Assembly (NCBI RefSeq): GCF_000382245.1
Contig: NZ_KB907868.1
Location: forward strand, 62,001-126,000
Length of the DNA stretch: 64,000 nt
DNA from: Kushneria aurantia DSM 21353
GTDB lineage: Bacteria > Pseudomonadota > Gammaproteobacteria > Pseudomonadales > Halomonadaceae
Reading direction: 5' to 3'
The translations under genes were made by a program, and so were the position numbers. The notes under the pieces were generated by a model. It was not told the origin of the DNA. It did not search any database and saw only the letters and a program-made list of their open reading frames with translations. Shown here piece by piece: positions 1 to 9,377 of this stretch. How positions within the stretch are numbered: the stretch's first letter is position 1; each line of letters begins with the position of its first letter.

Positions 1-1
1 C

Positions 2-412
2 GCCTGCGGCGCGCCGCTGGGCCATGATTTCTGCGCCATTTCACTTTCTGACAACCTCAAGCCCTGGTCGACCATCGAGCGTCGCCTGACCCTGGCCGCC
101 GAGGCGGGACTGGTGATGGCGCTCTACAACCCCATCTCGAAGGCGCGCCCCTGGCAGCTGGGCGAGGCGCTGGAGCGGCTGCGCGACTATCTGCCCGGCG
201 GCACCGTGGTAGTGTTTGCCCACGCCGCCGGGCGGCGCAATCAGAGCGTCGTCAACACCACGCTGGCGCGCGCCAGCGCCGATCAGGCCAATATGGCCAC
301 GCTGGTGATCATCGGCAGCGAGCAGACCCGCGTCATCAAGCGCACGAAGCAGCCGCCGCTGATCTATACGCCACGCTATGCGCCGGGGTTCGAGCCGGGG
401 GAGTTGCACTGA
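2..412 (+). CDS. cobJ: Precorrin-3B C17-methyltransferase, C-terminal part (cut by window edge)
   Basis: The frame is open from base 2 and gives 136 residues that match the C-terminal half of CobJ/CbiH, the SAM-dependent enzyme that methylates C17 and contracts the corrin ring in cobalamin synthesis. Seen directly are the GHDFCAISLSD segment near the edge, the ALYNPISKARPWQL segment, and the tail ending in RTKQPPLIYTPRYAPGFEPG, which is typical of the family. The N-terminal half lies outside the window. cobK, cobL and cobM follow within 4 kb, which supports the assignment. The stop is followed by 54 bases before the next start, with no clear terminator. Confidence 0.9.
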   Translation, partial: ACGAPLGHDFCAISLSDNLKPWSTIERRLTLAAEAGLVMALYNPISKARPWQLGEALERLRDYLPGGTVVVFAHAAGRRNQSVVNTTLARASADQANMATLVIIGSEQTRVIKRTKQPPLIYTPRYAPGFEPGELH

Positions 413-466
413 TGTATCGCATCAGCTTTTTCTTTATGCTGGTTTGCAGACGACATGGAGCGCAAT

Positions 467-772
467 ATGAGTAGCGGGTTTCCGGAAGTTACAGGTGCTC
501 GGTTCTTCGAATTCCTTCAGGCAAAAGGCATTGCAGCGGAGTGTCCGGCCTGCCATCAGCGTCGTATGAGCCACGCAGTCCATGACCCGGACGGCACTCT
601 GGGTGAGAACGCGCCGGCGGTGAGGGTGCAGCAGGTGCTGGCAGGTAACACCTCTCTCGGATATGGTCAGTTCCCGCAGGTCTGTCTGAATTGCGGATAT
701 ATCCGCTATTTTCGCGATTTCGAAGTATTCGATTTTTTTGCCAACAAGAGCGATGATGATGGCGAAGGATAA
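467..772 (+). CDS. Hypothetical protein with two CxxC zinc-ribbon-like knuckles
   Basis: This is a 101-residue protein that I do not recognise. Two cysteine pairs, C26-P-A-C29 and C73-L-N-C76, are spaced as in a small zinc ribbon, and the C-terminus is acidic (KSDDDGEG). The ATG at 467 is preferred over the in-frame ATG at 455 because a GGAG sits six bases before it. The next gene starts inside its 3' end, so the two are probably co-transcribed and translationally coupled. Base composition is lower in GC than the flanking cob genes, which may mean an accessory origin. A metal-binding or nucleic-acid-binding role is only inference. Confidence 0.6.
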   Translation: MSSGFPEVTGARFFEFLQAKGIAAECPACHQRRMSHAVHDPDGTLGENAPAVRVQQVLAGNTSLGYGQFPQVCLNCGYIRYFRDFEVFDFFANKSDDDGEG

Positions 773-992
773 TGTACGCAGCCTCAGGCCGCTCGACTCT
801 GGCGGGGAGCCACCCGATATGGATCAGCGCATACGCCATCTTGAGCAGGAAGTCAGCATCATTCGTGAAACGATGGCGACACGAGAGGATCTGGCAAAAT
901 CGGAAGCCAGTATTATCAAATGGAACGTCGGCACCATCATCGCTGTGGCAGCTTTGGTATTTGCCATCATTCGCCTGACTGGCGGCGCCTGA
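753..992 (+). CDS. Small coiled-coil, single-pass membrane protein
   Basis: This 79-residue protein has a hydrophilic N-terminus, a predicted coiled coil at about residues 23-50 (MDQRIRHLEQEVSIIRETM), and one hydrophobic segment at about 58-75 ending in LTGGA. The layout resembles small phage-derived or membrane-anchored coiled-coil proteins, but I assign no function. Its start (ATG at 753, 756 or 759) lies inside the zinc-ribbon gene, so the two genes overlap by about 20 bases. The pair sits between cobJ and the convergent cobK and has no obvious link to cobalamin synthesis. Confidence 0.55.
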   Translation: MMMAKDNVRSLRPLDSGGEPPDMDQRIRHLEQEVSIIRETMATREDLAKSEASIIKWNVGTIIAVAALVFAIIRLTGGA

Positions 993-1047
993 ACCGCCGC
1001 CTGTATATCCTGAGGATGTTTCCGGATACGCCCATGACCACCGTGGG

Positions 1048-1122
1048 CCGAGAGCCGGTTGAAGCAGAGGGCTATCACCGCCAGAAAGGATTCACGGCGC
1101 CTTTGTGACAACCTGCTCTCGG
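1048..1122. repeat. Complex hairpin intergenic repeat, short copy
   Basis: Arms CCGAGAGCCGGTT (1048-1060) and AACCTGCTCTCGG (1110-1122) form an imperfect inverted repeat. The same outer arms, with a longer interior, occur at 44311-44405, and a left arm alone occurs at 11568-11580. The interior here lacks the central TTCGCCA hairpin of the long copy. The element lies between the small membrane-protein gene and the 3' end of cobK. Confidence 0.7.
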
Positions 1123-1184
1123 GGGCAAAACCCGGTTTTGAAACGCACTTCTGGCCCCTGCTGTTTCGCTATTCCACTTTCCCT

Positions 1185-1952
1185 TCACAACGACTCGCTT
1201 CGACGCAGCCAGGCCAGCACTTTGTAATGGCAATTCTCCCTCGAGCTGTCTATCGCCGGCAGGGCAGGCAGCGGCGGGCGGCGAATCATGATCACTGCCA
1301 CGCCCAGTTCCCGCGCCGCCTGCAGCTTGGGGGCGGTGGCCGCGCCGCCACTGTGTTTGGTCACCAGCATCTCGATGCGCCGCTCGCGCAGCAGTCGACG
1401 CTCGTTTTCAAGGGAGAAAGGGCCACGGGCGATCAGATTGTCCACATGGGGCAGGTCGAGCGGCGGGGCGATGGGGTCGATGCTGCGGATCAGATAGTGA
1501 TGCCATGGCGCAGTCTCGAACAGCGCCGCCTGCTCGCGTCCGAAGCTGAGCAGCACCCGGCGCGGGGCTTCGCCCAGCAGCGGCGGTGCCTGCTCGGGGC
1601 GGTCGCACTCGATCCAGCGATCCCGCGGATGACGCGGCCATTCGGGGCGGAGCAGCTGCATAATCGCCACGCCGGCCTGTGCGGCGGCGGCGGCGGCATT
1701 GTGGGCGATGCGCGCCGCGAACGGATGGGTGGCGACGATCAGGGCACCGATGCGCTGGCTGACGAGGTAGTCGGCAAGCCCCGTAGCGCCGCCGAAGCCG
1801 CCGCGGCGGGTCGGCACGCCGGCGTCGAGCGGTGACCGGGTGCGTCCGGCCAGCGACAGAATGACGGCGATATCGGGCTGCCGCTGAAGGGCGGTGGCCA
1901 GCCGCCGCGCTTCCAGCGTGCCGCCCAGCAGCAGGACGTTGATCGCGGACAT
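1185..1952 (-). CDS. cobK: Precorrin-6A (cobalt-precorrin-6A) reductase
   Basis: The 255-residue product fits CobK/CbiJ, which uses NADPH to reduce the macrocycle after C1 methylation, giving precorrin-6B. The N-terminus INVLLLGGTLEARRLA is the family's dinucleotide-binding start, and GPFSLENERRLLRERRIEMLVTKHSGG near residues 178-204 is the characteristic C-terminal block. Length agrees with the family (about 250). The gene is divergent from cobL across a 91-base gap, so the two probably share a promoter region. Its product is the substrate of CobL. Confidence 0.92.
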   Translation of the reverse strand: MSAINVLLLGGTLEARRLATALQRQPDIAVILSLAGRTRSPLDAGVPTRRGGFGGATGLADYLVSQRIGALIVATHPFAARIAHNAAAAAAQAGVAIMQLLRPEWPRHPRDRWIECDRPEQAPPLLGEAPRRVLLSFGREQAALFETAPWHHYLIRSIDPIAPPLDLPHVDNLIARGPFSLENERRLLRERRIEMLVTKHSGGAATAPKLQAARELGVAVIMIRRPPLPALPAIDSSRENCHYKVLAWLRRSESL

Positions 1953-2043
1953 GACAGGCTCCGGCGGTGTGGGCCATTACTATAACAGGGCCGCCGGCGG
2001 CGGCTGGTATCATGGCGGTAAATATCGGATCGGGAAGCGGGTA

Positions 2044-3300
2044 ATGGAGAGCGAGGAGCGAAGCACAGCGGCCTGGCTGACGCTGGTCGGCATCGGAGAA
2101 GATGGCGTGGCCGGATTGGGCGAGGCGGCGCGCGCGGCGGTCGCCGACGCCGAGTTCGTGTTCGGCGGTACGCGCCATCTGGCGTTGGCGACAGCGCTGA
2201 TCCGTGGCGAGGCGATGGCCTGGCCGTCACCCCTGCATGAGGGCATCGAGCGGCTGCTCACGCTGCGCGGGCGGCGAGTCTGCGTGCTGGCCTCCGGCGA
2301 CCCCTTTCACTACGGCGTGGGCACGACCCTGGCGGCGCGGATCGACGCCGGCGAGATGCGGGTGCTGCCGGCCTGTTCGAGCTTTGCGCTGGCCTGCGCG
2401 CGGCTGGGCTGGGCGCAGCAGACGACCCGGCTGGTGTCGCTGCACGGCCGGGCGTTCTCCGCGCTCAATGCCTCGCTGCACAACGGTGTGCGGCTGCTGG
2501 CGCTGACCGACGGCGCCGAATCGCCGCCGCAGATCGCTCGCCTGCTGGCCGCGCGCGGCATGGGCGCCAGCCGGGTAACGGTACTGGAGGCGCTGGGTGG
2601 CGACAGTGAACGTCTGAGCCACTTCACTGCCGATGAGCTGAGCGCCACCGAGATGGCCTTTCACGCTCTGAACACGGTGGCGATCGAGGTGGTACAGGGC
2701 GGCGGTGATGCGGTCGGTAGCCTCTGCCCCGGCCGGGCCGAGACGCTGTTCGAACACGACGGCCAGATCACCCGTCGCGACGTGCGGGCGATGACGCTGG
2801 GGCGACTGTCGCCGCGCCCCGGCGAGCGCCTGTGGGATGTGGGCGCCGGCGCCGGCTCGATAGCCATCGAGTGGTTGCTGAGCGACGAACGCCTGGCGGC
2901 GGTGGCGATCGAGCGCGACGCCGAGCGCTGTGCCCGTATCCAACGCAACGCCGAGCGCTTTGGCGTGCCGCGGCTGACGGTGGTCGAGGGCGAAGCGCCG
3001 CAGGCGCTGGCGGGGCTCGAGGCGCCGCACGCCATCTTTATCGGCGGCGGGGTGAGCGACATGACGCTGATGGCGCGCTGCTTCGACGCGCTCGCTCCCG
3101 GCGGCCGGCTGGTGGCCAATGCGGTGACGCTGGAGAGCGAGCTGGCGCTGGGTGAGTGCCAGCGCCTGCTGGGCGGCGAACTGACCCGCCTGAGTCTCGA
3201 ACATACGGCACCGCTGGGCGGCATGACCGGCTGGACGCCTTCCCGCACTCTGACCCAGTGGTGCTGGCACAAGCCTCATGATTTCCGGGGTGAGGCATGA
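2044..3300 (+). CDS. cobL: Precorrin-6Y C5,15-methyltransferase (decarboxylating), CbiE-CbiT fusion
   Basis: This 418-residue protein is the fused form of CbiE and CbiT. The N-terminal half (about 8-205) begins [20 protein letters not shown], as in the tetrapyrrole methylase family. The C-terminal half carries the SAM-binding glycine motif [16 protein letters not shown] at about residues 261-276. The fused enzyme methylates C5 and C15 and removes the C12 acetate carboxyl. The ATG at 2044 is chosen because the family N-terminus starts there; an in-frame extension upstream to 1894 would overlap cobK and looks non-coding. The stop overlaps the cobM start in an ATGA, so the two are coupled. Confidence 0.93.
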   Translation: MESEERSTAAWLTLVGIGEDGVAGLGEAARAAVADAEFVFGGTRHLALATALIRGEAMAWPSPLHEGIERLLTLRGRRVCVLASGDPFHYGVGTTLAARIDAGEMRVLPACSSFALACARLGWAQQTTRLVSLHGRAFSALNASLHNGVRLLALTDGAESPPQIARLLAARGMGASRVTVLEALGGDSERLSHFTADELSATEMAFHALNTVAIEVVQGGGDAVGSLCPGRAETLFEHDGQITRRDVRAMTLGRLSPRPGERLWDVGAGAGSIAIEWLLSDERLAAVAIERDAERCARIQRNAERFGVPRLTVVEGEAPQALAGLEAPHAIFIGGGVSDMTLMARCFDALAPGGRLVANAVTLESELALGECQRLLGGELTRLSLEHTAPLGGMTGWTPSRTLTQWCWHKPHDFRGEA

Positions 3301-4055
3301 CGGTGCACTTCATTGGCGCCGGCCCCGGCGCGCCGGATCTGATCACCCTGCGCGGCCAGCGGCTGCTGGCGCGCTGCCCGGTCTGTCTCTACGCCGGTTC
3401 GACGGTGCACGCGGCGCTGCTGGAGCACTGTCCGCGCGATGCGCAATGCATCGATACCGCGCCGCTCGATCTCGACGCCATCGAAGCGGCGTATGTCCGC
3501 GCTTTCGAGGCGGGGCAGGAGGTGGCGCGGCTGCACTCCGGCGATCTGTCGGTCTACAGCGCGCTGGCCGAGCAGCTGCGCCGACTGCGCGCGCGCGGTA
3601 TTCCCTTCACCCTGACCCCTGGCGTGCCGGCCTTCTCCGCCGCGGCGGCGGCGCTGGAGCAGGAACTGACGCTGCCGGAAGTCGCCCAAAGCCTGGTGCT
3701 GACCCGGCTTTCCGGGCGTGCCTCGAAAATGCCCGACGCCGAGCGGCTGGAGACCTTCGCCACCAGCGGCGCGACGCTGGCGATCCACCTTGCCATTCAC
3801 CGCCTCGAGGAGATCGTCGCGCGGCTGACGCCCTTTTACGGCGCCGACTGCCCGGTCGCGGTGGTGTGGCGCGCCAGCTGGCCGGAGGAGCGCCTGCTGC
3901 GCGGCCGGCTGGGCGATATCGTCGCCCGGCTGGCGGCCGATCCAATCGAACGCAGTGCGCTGGTGCTGGTCGGCCCGGCGCTGGGCGAGGGCGATTTTCG
4001 CGACAGCGCCCTCTACGAGCCGGGCTATCAGCGGCGCTTTCGCCACCGGAGTTGA
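3297..4055 (+). CDS. cobM: Precorrin-4 C11-methyltransferase
   Basis: This 252-residue tetrapyrrole methylase starts [20 protein letters not shown], the SAM-binding N-terminus of CobM/CbiF. It also carries the family segments [16 protein letters not shown] and [18 protein letters not shown]. It transfers the methyl group to C11 of precorrin-4. Length is normal. Its start overlaps the cobL stop by four bases. No cob gene follows directly: after about 145 non-coding bases comes the convergent atoE gene. Confidence 0.93.
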   Translation: MTVHFIGAGPGAPDLITLRGQRLLARCPVCLYAGSTVHAALLEHCPRDAQCIDTAPLDLDAIEAAYVRAFEAGQEVARLHSGDLSVYSALAEQLRRLRARGIPFTLTPGVPAFSAAAAALEQELTLPEVAQSLVLTRLSGRASKMPDAERLETFATSGATLAIHLAIHRLEEIVARLTPFYGADCPVAVVWRASWPEERLLRGRLGDIVARLAADPIERSALVLVGPALGEGDFRDSALYEPGYQRRFRHRS

Positions 4056-4199
4056 GTGCGGCAGAGCGGCTTGAGCGTTGGCGTCACTGGCCGGATCTCG
4101 AGGGCGCCATCGACAAGGGATGCTCCGGCTCGATGCTGCCGATTTTCAATACGGCCTCGCCAACAGGTTATGGCACAGCAGAACTTTCCAGACCGAGCG

Positions 4200-5513
4200 T
4201 TAAAAAAAGCTGAGCCCCAGACTGATGATGACACCGGTCACCACCAGCTGAATCAGACAGAAGCCCATGATATCCCGGGCGTTGAGACCGGCAATGGCAA
4301 GCACCGGCAGCGCCCAGAACGGCTGTAGCAGATTGGTCCAGGCGTCTCCCCAGGCAACGCCCATCGCCACTTTCGCAACGTCGGCACCCAACGCCTCGGC
4401 TGCCGGCAGCATTACCGGCGCCTGTACGGCCCACTGACCACCGCCGGAGGGCACAAACAGGTTGACAATGCCCGCACTGATGAAGGACCAGAACGGCAGC
4501 GTATCGGCATTGGCGATGGAGGCGAATAATTCGGAGAGCGATTCTGCAAGCCCGGAGTGCATCATGATGCCCATAATGCCGGCATAGAAGGGAAACTGGA
4601 TGATGATGCCGGCGCCGCCCTTGACCGCCTCGTTCAAACTCACTAACAAACTACGTGGGGTGCGATGAAACACGATTGCCAGCGATAAAAACAGGAAGTT
4701 GACACTATTAAGATTGAGTCCACCGCCAGCGACAAAAAAATAGTGGGCCAGGTAAAGAAGTCCTGGAATCCCCACCAGCCAGGATAATAGAGTACTGTTT
4801 TCGAGCCGCTCAGCAGGGCGCTTTACGTCATTGGAATGGGTGCTGTCTGGTTCGGAAATTTGCGCCGGATCGACATACACACTCGCTTTCTCATCAGGTA
4901 GCATCCAGCGATTAACAAGTGGCATGATCACGAAAAGAGACGCTACGATCAGTAGATTATAAACCGAGAAAATCGTTTGAGAGGTCGGGATAATACCAAT
5001 TTGATTCTCGGTGAAGTGGCCCGGAGTCGCGATGGTAAGGGGGATGGAACCGGACAGGCCACCATGCCATACCACAAAGCCTGAATAGGCACTGGCGATC
5101 AAAAGGCGGTAATCAACCCGCACGCGGCGCGCCAATGCCTTGGCAAACAGAGCGCCGATGACCAGACCGAAGCCCCAGTTGATCCAGCTGGCAGTGAGCG
5201 ACACCAGTGTCACCAGTATAATCGCGCCAGCAGGCGAGCGTGCCAATCCGGCAAGTTGATCGAGCAGGCGCTTGACCGGTGGCGAACTGGCCAGCATGAA
5301 ACCGGTAATCAGAACCAGTAACATCTGCATGGAAAACGACAGTAATCCCCAGAAGCCATCACCCCAGTAGCGTATGACTGCCAGAGGAGATTGCTGCTCA
5401 AACAACATGGCCGCCAGAGCAGCAATGATTGTCAGCAAAAGCACGAAAATATAAGGATCCGGCAAATAACGCTCAACCAGTTTTACTGCGGGGCGCGAGA
5501 TTTTTTGCAGCAT
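4200..5513 (-). CDS. atoE: Short-chain fatty acid / acetoacetate transporter, AtoE family
   Basis: The 437-residue, very hydrophobic protein matches the AtoE (TIGR00366-type) transporters that take up short-chain fatty acids or acetoacetate across the inner membrane. Visible markers are the start KLVERYLPDPYIFVLLLTI, the GGLSGSIPLTIATPGH segment, and the PSGGGQWAVQAPVMLPAAEAL block. About ten to twelve membrane segments can be placed. An AGGAG lies ten bases upstream of the ATG. It is the last gene of an inferred scoA-scoB-atoB-atoE transcript, separated from atoB by a 248-base gap that contains a strong hairpin. Confidence 0.9.
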   Translation of the reverse strand: MLQKISRPAVKLVERYLPDPYIFVLLLTIIAALAAMLFEQQSPLAVIRYWGDGFWGLLSFSMQMLLVLITGFMLASSPPVKRLLDQLAGLARSPAGAIILVTLVSLTASWINWGFGLVIGALFAKALARRVRVDYRLLIASAYSGFVVWHGGLSGSIPLTIATPGHFTENQIGIIPTSQTIFSVYNLLIVASLFVIMPLVNRWMLPDEKASVYVDPAQISEPDSTHSNDVKRPAERLENSTLLSWLVGIPGLLYLAHYFFVAGGGLNLNSVNFLFLSLAIVFHRTPRSLLVSLNEAVKGGAGIIIQFPFYAGIMGIMMHSGLAESLSELFASIANADTLPFWSFISAGIVNLFVPSGGGQWAVQAPVMLPAAEALGADVAKVAMGVAWGDAWTNLLQPFWALPVLAIAGLNARDIMGFCLIQLVVTGVIISLGLSFF

Positions 5514-5667
5514 TTTGTCGGTGCTCCTCGAGTTTCTACAAGACGAAGATTAATGAATTTTCCGTGCGGTGATGAGTCCACCATTGTCGAATCTGAATGC
5601 TTTGATCCGTAGACCTTTCAGAAGGTCAGCCGTCTCGGGAAACTCCTTTTCCGGCCCACTCTTTATT

Positions 5668-5692
5668 CCGCCCGGGTCGATCATCCGGGCGG
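5668..5692. other. Strong hairpin between atoB and atoE
   Basis: The arms CCGCCCGG (5668-5675) and CCGGGCGG (5685-5692) pair perfectly around a nine-base loop. There is no U-run on either strand, so it is not a classical terminator. It could be an mRNA-processing or stability element that separates atoE expression from the upstream genes. A second small palindrome, ACCGCTGCAGCGGT, lies near 5700. Nothing else was found in the 248-base gap. Confidence 0.5.
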
Positions 5693-5761
5693 CACCGCTG
5701 ACCGCTGCAGCGGTTTCCGCGTCAGGCCGAACGCACCACCTGTGCTGCCGGCCAGGTTTTT

Positions 5762-6943
5762 TCAGGCGCGCTCGACGGCCATGGCGACGCCCTGACCACC
5801 GCCGATGCAGAGTGTCGCCAGGCCACGCTGGACCTCGCGGCGCTGCATCTCGTGCAGCAGGGTGACCAGAATCCTCGCACCCGAGGCGCCGATCGGATGG
5901 CCCAGTGCGATGGCACCGCCGTTGACGTTGACCCTGTCGGCACGCCAGCCGAGATCGCTGGCCACAGCCAGTGTCTGCGCCGCGAAGGCTTCATTGGCCT
6001 CGATCAGATCGAGCTGATCCAGCGACCAGCCGGCGCGCTCCAGACAGCGTCTGGTCGCCGGTACCGGACCCAGCCCCATGACGGCGGGGTCGATGCCTGC
6101 GTTCGCGCAGGCGCGGATCGTCGCCAACACCGGCAGGCCGAGTTGGCCTGCGCGTGCGGAACTCATGACCAGCAGCGCGCTGGCGCCGTCGTTGACCGAG
6201 GAGGCGTTGCCCGCAGTCACGGTGCCGCTGCTGTCAAAGGCGGGCCGGAGTTGGGCCAGTGATTCGGCGGTCACGCCGTCACGAGGCTGCTCATCGCGGT
6301 GCACAATGACATCGTCGCCGCGCCGCCGAGGAACACTGATCGCCGTGATCTCGGCATCGAAGCGCCCTGTGTCGCGAGCCTCGACGGCACGGCGCTGGGA
6401 TTCGACAGCGTAGGCGTCCTGGGCCTCGCGGCTGATACCGTATTGTCTGGCCAGATTTTCGGCGGTAATGCCCATGTGGTAGTCGTTGAAGGCGTCCCAC
6501 AGTCCATCAACAATCATGCTGTCGAGCAGTTCGGCGTGACCCATGCGCAGCCCGGTGCGCACTCCGGGTAGCACATGGGGTGCCCTGCTCATGCTCTCCA
6601 TGCCGCCGGCGACGATGACATCGGCGTCGCCGCAGCGAATCGCCTGAACCGCCAGCTGTACCGCCCTGAGCCCCGAGCCGCACACCTTGTCGACGGTCAT
6701 GGCCGGTACGCCGTGGGGCAGCCCTGCCTCGATCGATGCCTGACGCGCGGTGTTCTGGCCGAGTCCGGCGCGCAGTACGTGACCCATGATCACTTCGTCG
6801 ACGCTTGCCGGGTCGATGTTCTCGATCACACGGCGAATCACGGCGGCGCCAAGGCCGGTCGCGGGTATCCCGGCCAGGCTGCCCTGAAAGGTGCCGATGG
6901 GTGTGCGCGTGGCGGCAACGATGACCACATCGCGATCAGACAT
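5762..6943 (-). CDS. atoB: Acetyl-CoA C-acetyltransferase (thiolase)
   Basis: The 393-residue protein is a thiolase that interconverts two acetyl-CoA with acetoacetyl-CoA and CoA. The nucleophilic cysteine is C88 in [13 protein letters not shown]. The C-terminal catalytic blocks [17 protein letters not shown] and [10 protein letters not shown] are intact. The ATG at 6943 gives the family start [19 protein letters not shown]; a longer in-frame extension runs into scoB. It overlaps the end of scoB by eight bases, which indicates translational coupling. With the CoA-transferase it turns imported acetoacetate into acetyl-CoA. Confidence 0.95.
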   Translation of the reverse strand: MSDRDVVIVAATRTPIGTFQGSLAGIPATGLGAAVIRRVIENIDPASVDEVIMGHVLRAGLGQNTARQASIEAGLPHGVPAMTVDKVCGSGLRAVQLAVQAIRCGDADVIVAGGMESMSRAPHVLPGVRTGLRMGHAELLDSMIVDGLWDAFNDYHMGITAENLARQYGISREAQDAYAVESQRRAVEARDTGRFDAEITAISVPRRRGDDVIVHRDEQPRDGVTAESLAQLRPAFDSSGTVTAGNASSVNDGASALLVMSSARAGQLGLPVLATIRACANAGIDPAVMGLGPVPATRRCLERAGWSLDQLDLIEANEAFAAQTLAVASDLGWRADRVNVNGGAIALGHPIGASGARILVTLLHEMQRREVQRGLATLCIGGGQGVAMAVERA

Positions 6944-7583
6944 GTGCGCTCTCCCGTTGATCCAGCAGGGCACAACCGGTGGCCTCGCGGATCTCCTGTA
7001 GTGTGACTTCAGGCGCCAGTTCGACCAGCGCAAGGCCCGCCTCGGTGACGTCCATTACGCCGAGATCGGTGATGATGCGATCGACCACCCCGACACCGGT
7101 CAGTGGCAGGCTGCACGCATCGAGAATCTTGTGCTCGCCCCTGGCGGTATGGCTCATCAGCACCACCACGCGCTGAACCCCGGCGACCAGATCCATGGCG
7201 CCGCCCATGCCCTTGACCATCTTGCCGGGAATCATCCAGTTGGCCAGATCGCCGCGTGCGGAGACCTGCATCGCGCCGAGAATGGCCAGATTGATCTTGC
7301 CGCCGCGGATCATGGCGAAGGATTCGGCGTTGTCGAAGTAACTCGAGCCGGGCAGGGCGGTGACCGTCTGCTTGCCGGCGTTGATCAGGTCGGGGTCGAC
7401 AGTCTCCTCGGTGGGAAAGGGACCGATACCGAGCAGGCCGTTTTCCGACTGCAGCCAGACCTCCATGCCCTCGGGAATATAGTTCGCCACCAGGGTGGGC
7501 TGGCCGATACCGAGGTTGACGTAGAAACCGTCGCGTAGCTCGCCTGCGGCGCGCTCGGCCATCTGTTCCTTGCTCCAGGCCAT
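6936..7583 (-). CDS. scoB: 3-oxoacid CoA-transferase subunit B
   Basis: This is the 215-residue beta subunit of succinyl-CoA:acetoacetate CoA-transferase. The catalytic glutamate is E47 in the [10 protein letters not shown] motif, the residue that forms the CoA thioester intermediate in this family. The segment [11 protein letters not shown] is also typical. The ATG at 7583 follows the scoA stop by a single base, so the two subunits are made together. Length is normal for a split-subunit enzyme. Confidence 0.94.
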   Translation of the reverse strand: MAWSKEQMAERAAGELRDGFYVNLGIGQPTLVANYIPEGMEVWLQSENGLLGIGPFPTEETVDPDLINAGKQTVTALPGSSYFDNAESFAMIRGGKINLAILGAMQVSARGDLANWMIPGKMVKGMGGAMDLVAGVQRVVVLMSHTARGEHKILDACSLPLTGVGVVDRIITDLGVMDVTEAGLALVELAPEVTLQEIREATGCALLDQRESAHV

Positions 7584-7584
7584 G

Positions 7585-8295
7585 TCAGTTGCCCTCCCGA
7601 AGAGTGCGCTTCTCGATGCGTTTTTGCGGATGCGGATTGTGGACGATGCGGTGCACGAAAATACCGGGGAGATGGATGTCGTCGGGATCGAGGGCGCCGG
7701 TCTCGACGATCTCCTCGACTTCAGCGACGCAGACCCTGCCTGCCATGGCGGCAAGCGGGTTGAAGTTACGGGCGGTCTTGTTGAAGCGGATGTTACCCGC
7801 GCCGTCGGCGACGTGGCCCTTGATCAGGGCGATGTCGACCGGCAGGCCATGCTCCATCACGTAATGTTCGCCATTGAAGGCGCGGATTTCCTTGCCTTCG
7901 GCGATCCTGGTGCCGTAACCGGTTCTGGTATAGAAGGCAGCGATGCCGGCCCCGCCGGCGCGCAGGCGTTCGGCCAGCGTGCCCTGGGGGCAGAATTCGA
8001 GTTCGAGTTCGCCGGAGAGATACTGACGCTCGAACTCCTTGTTCTCGCCCACGTAGGAGGAGATCATCTTTCTGATCTGACGTGATTCGAGCAGCAGGCC
8101 GAGGCCGAAACCGTCGATGCCGGCGTTGTTGCTCGCCACGCTCAGGTTGCGCTTTCCGGTGTCGCGCAGGGCGCTGATCAGCGCCTCGGGAATGCCGCAA
8201 AGACCGAAGCCGCCGACGGCGAGTGTCATACCGTCTTCGACCAGGCCGTCAAGTGCAGCCTGTGCGCTTGCGAAATGTTTTCCTCTGCCTGCCAT
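7585..8295 (-). CDS. scoA: 3-oxoacid CoA-transferase subunit A
   Basis: This is the 236-residue alpha subunit. The family marker is the [17 protein letters not shown] segment near residues 24-40, followed by [15 protein letters not shown]. The start at 8295 ([12 protein letters not shown]) is preferred over an in-frame extension to 8334 that runs towards the AT-rich promoter. It is the first gene of the sco-ato unit and is divergent from a LysR regulator across 106 bases. Substrate (acetoacetate or another 3-oxoacid) is inferred from the neighbouring atoB and atoE. Confidence 0.94.
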   Translation of the reverse strand: MAGRGKHFASAQAALDGLVEDGMTLAVGGFGLCGIPEALISALRDTGKRNLSVASNNAGIDGFGLGLLLESRQIRKMISSYVGENKEFERQYLSGELELEFCPQGTLAERLRAGGAGIAAFYTRTGYGTRIAEGKEIRAFNGEHYVMEHGLPVDIALIKGHVADGAGNIRFNKTARNFNPLAAMAGRVCVAEVEEIVETGALDPDDIHLPGIFVHRIVHNPHPQKRIEKRTLREGN

Positions 8296-8352
8296 GACGC
8301 ATCTCCATTGGACCTTGCCTGGACTATGACGCACTGCAGACGATTTATTAAA

Positions 8353-8388
8353 TTTATTTTATCGTTATATTGTTGAGTTTATTTTATC
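8353..8388. promoter_or_regulatory. Direct repeat in the scoA-lysR divergent promoter, candidate LysR site
   Basis: The 11-base sequence TTTATTTTATC occurs at 8353-8363 and again at 8378-8388, a period of 25 bases. It lies in a very AT-rich stretch inside otherwise GC-rich DNA. The divergent scoA-lysR arrangement is the classic LysR layout, so a regulator site here is a reasonable inference. The repeats also resemble -10 elements, so part of the signal may be promoter sequence. Confidence 0.45.
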
Positions 8389-8401
8389 AATAGGGGTGTC
8401 A

Positions 8402-9298
8402 ATGACGGTCAAGCAACTGCGCGCTTTCCTCGCCGTGGCGGAGACGCTGGGTTTCGCCCAGGCCTGTGAACGGCTGCATGTTACCCAGTCGGCGCTGAGT
8501 CTGGCAGTAAAATCGCTGGAGTCGCAGCTCGGCGGTGCGCTCTTTCTGCGTACCACGCGCCAGGTACGCCTGACGCCGGAAGGGGAGTTGTTGTTGCCGC
8601 TGGCGCGTCGGTTGCTGGCCGAATGGGACGATACCGAGGATGCCATGCGTCGGCGTTTTCACCTGCAGCAGGGCCATCTGGCGATCGCCGCCATGCCATC
8701 CTTCGCCTCCAACTGCCTACCACCGTTGATCGCTGCCTTTCGCCAGCGTTATCCACACATCAGCGTCACCGTTCACGATGTGATCAACGAGGTGGTGATG
8801 GAAATGGTGCTGTCACAGCGAGTCGAGTTCGGTATCGCTTTCGAACCGCTGGCAAGTGAGACCCTGACATTCGAACCGATCTACCGCGATCGCTTCGTCG
8901 CGGCGGTACCCGCCGACTCGCCGCTCGCCGGCCAGGCGTCGACGTGCTGGGAGGTGCTGCTCGAATATCCCTTCATCACCCTGCAGCGGCCCTCTCAGGT
9001 CCGAGGGATGCTGGAGCGGCACCTGGCACAGCGGGGATTGACCCTGCCGGTCGAATTCGAGAGCCATCAATTGACCACGGTGGGTCAACTGGTCGGCCAG
9101 GGGCTGGGTGTGAGCGCCGTACCCGCACTCTGCCGTGGTCAGATGGAGGCGCTGGGAGTGCGCTGCCTGCCGCTCTCGGAACCCGTGATCGAACGTGCGG
9201 TGGGAACCCTGAGGCGGGCGGATCAGGGCCTCTCATCGACCGCGAGTGCCTTCCACGCGCTGGTGGCAACTTCAGGCAGAGAGCTTGTATGTGGCTGA
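8402..9298 (+). CDS. LysR-family transcriptional regulator, probably of the sco-ato genes
   Basis: This 298-residue protein has the LysR helix-turn-helix at residues 1-60 (MTVKQLRAFLAVAETLGFAQ, then LHVTQSALSLAVKSLE). A substrate-binding effector domain follows from about residue 90. The ATG at 8402 is chosen over the GTG at 8396 because an AGGGG lies six bases upstream. It is divergent from scoA, so autoregulation and control of acetoacetate use are the likely roles, with an acyl-CoA or keto acid as a possible effector; this is inference. No terminator is clear after the stop. Confidence 0.9.
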   Translation: MTVKQLRAFLAVAETLGFAQACERLHVTQSALSLAVKSLESQLGGALFLRTTRQVRLTPEGELLLPLARRLLAEWDDTEDAMRRRFHLQQGHLAIAAMPSFASNCLPPLIAAFRQRYPHISVTVHDVINEVVMEMVLSQRVEFGIAFEPLASETLTFEPIYRDRFVAAVPADSPLAGQASTCWEVLLEYPFITLQRPSQVRGMLERHLAQRGLTLPVEFESHQLTTVGQLVGQGLGVSAVPALCRGQMEALGVRCLPLSEPVIERAVGTLRRADQGLSSTASAFHALVATSGRELVCG

Positions 9299-9377
9299 CG
9301 GGCACGAGGAGAGCGCACACTGAATATGCACCTGAAATGCCATCGGCGCGGGCTCTCTATCCATGCCACCGAGCGAC

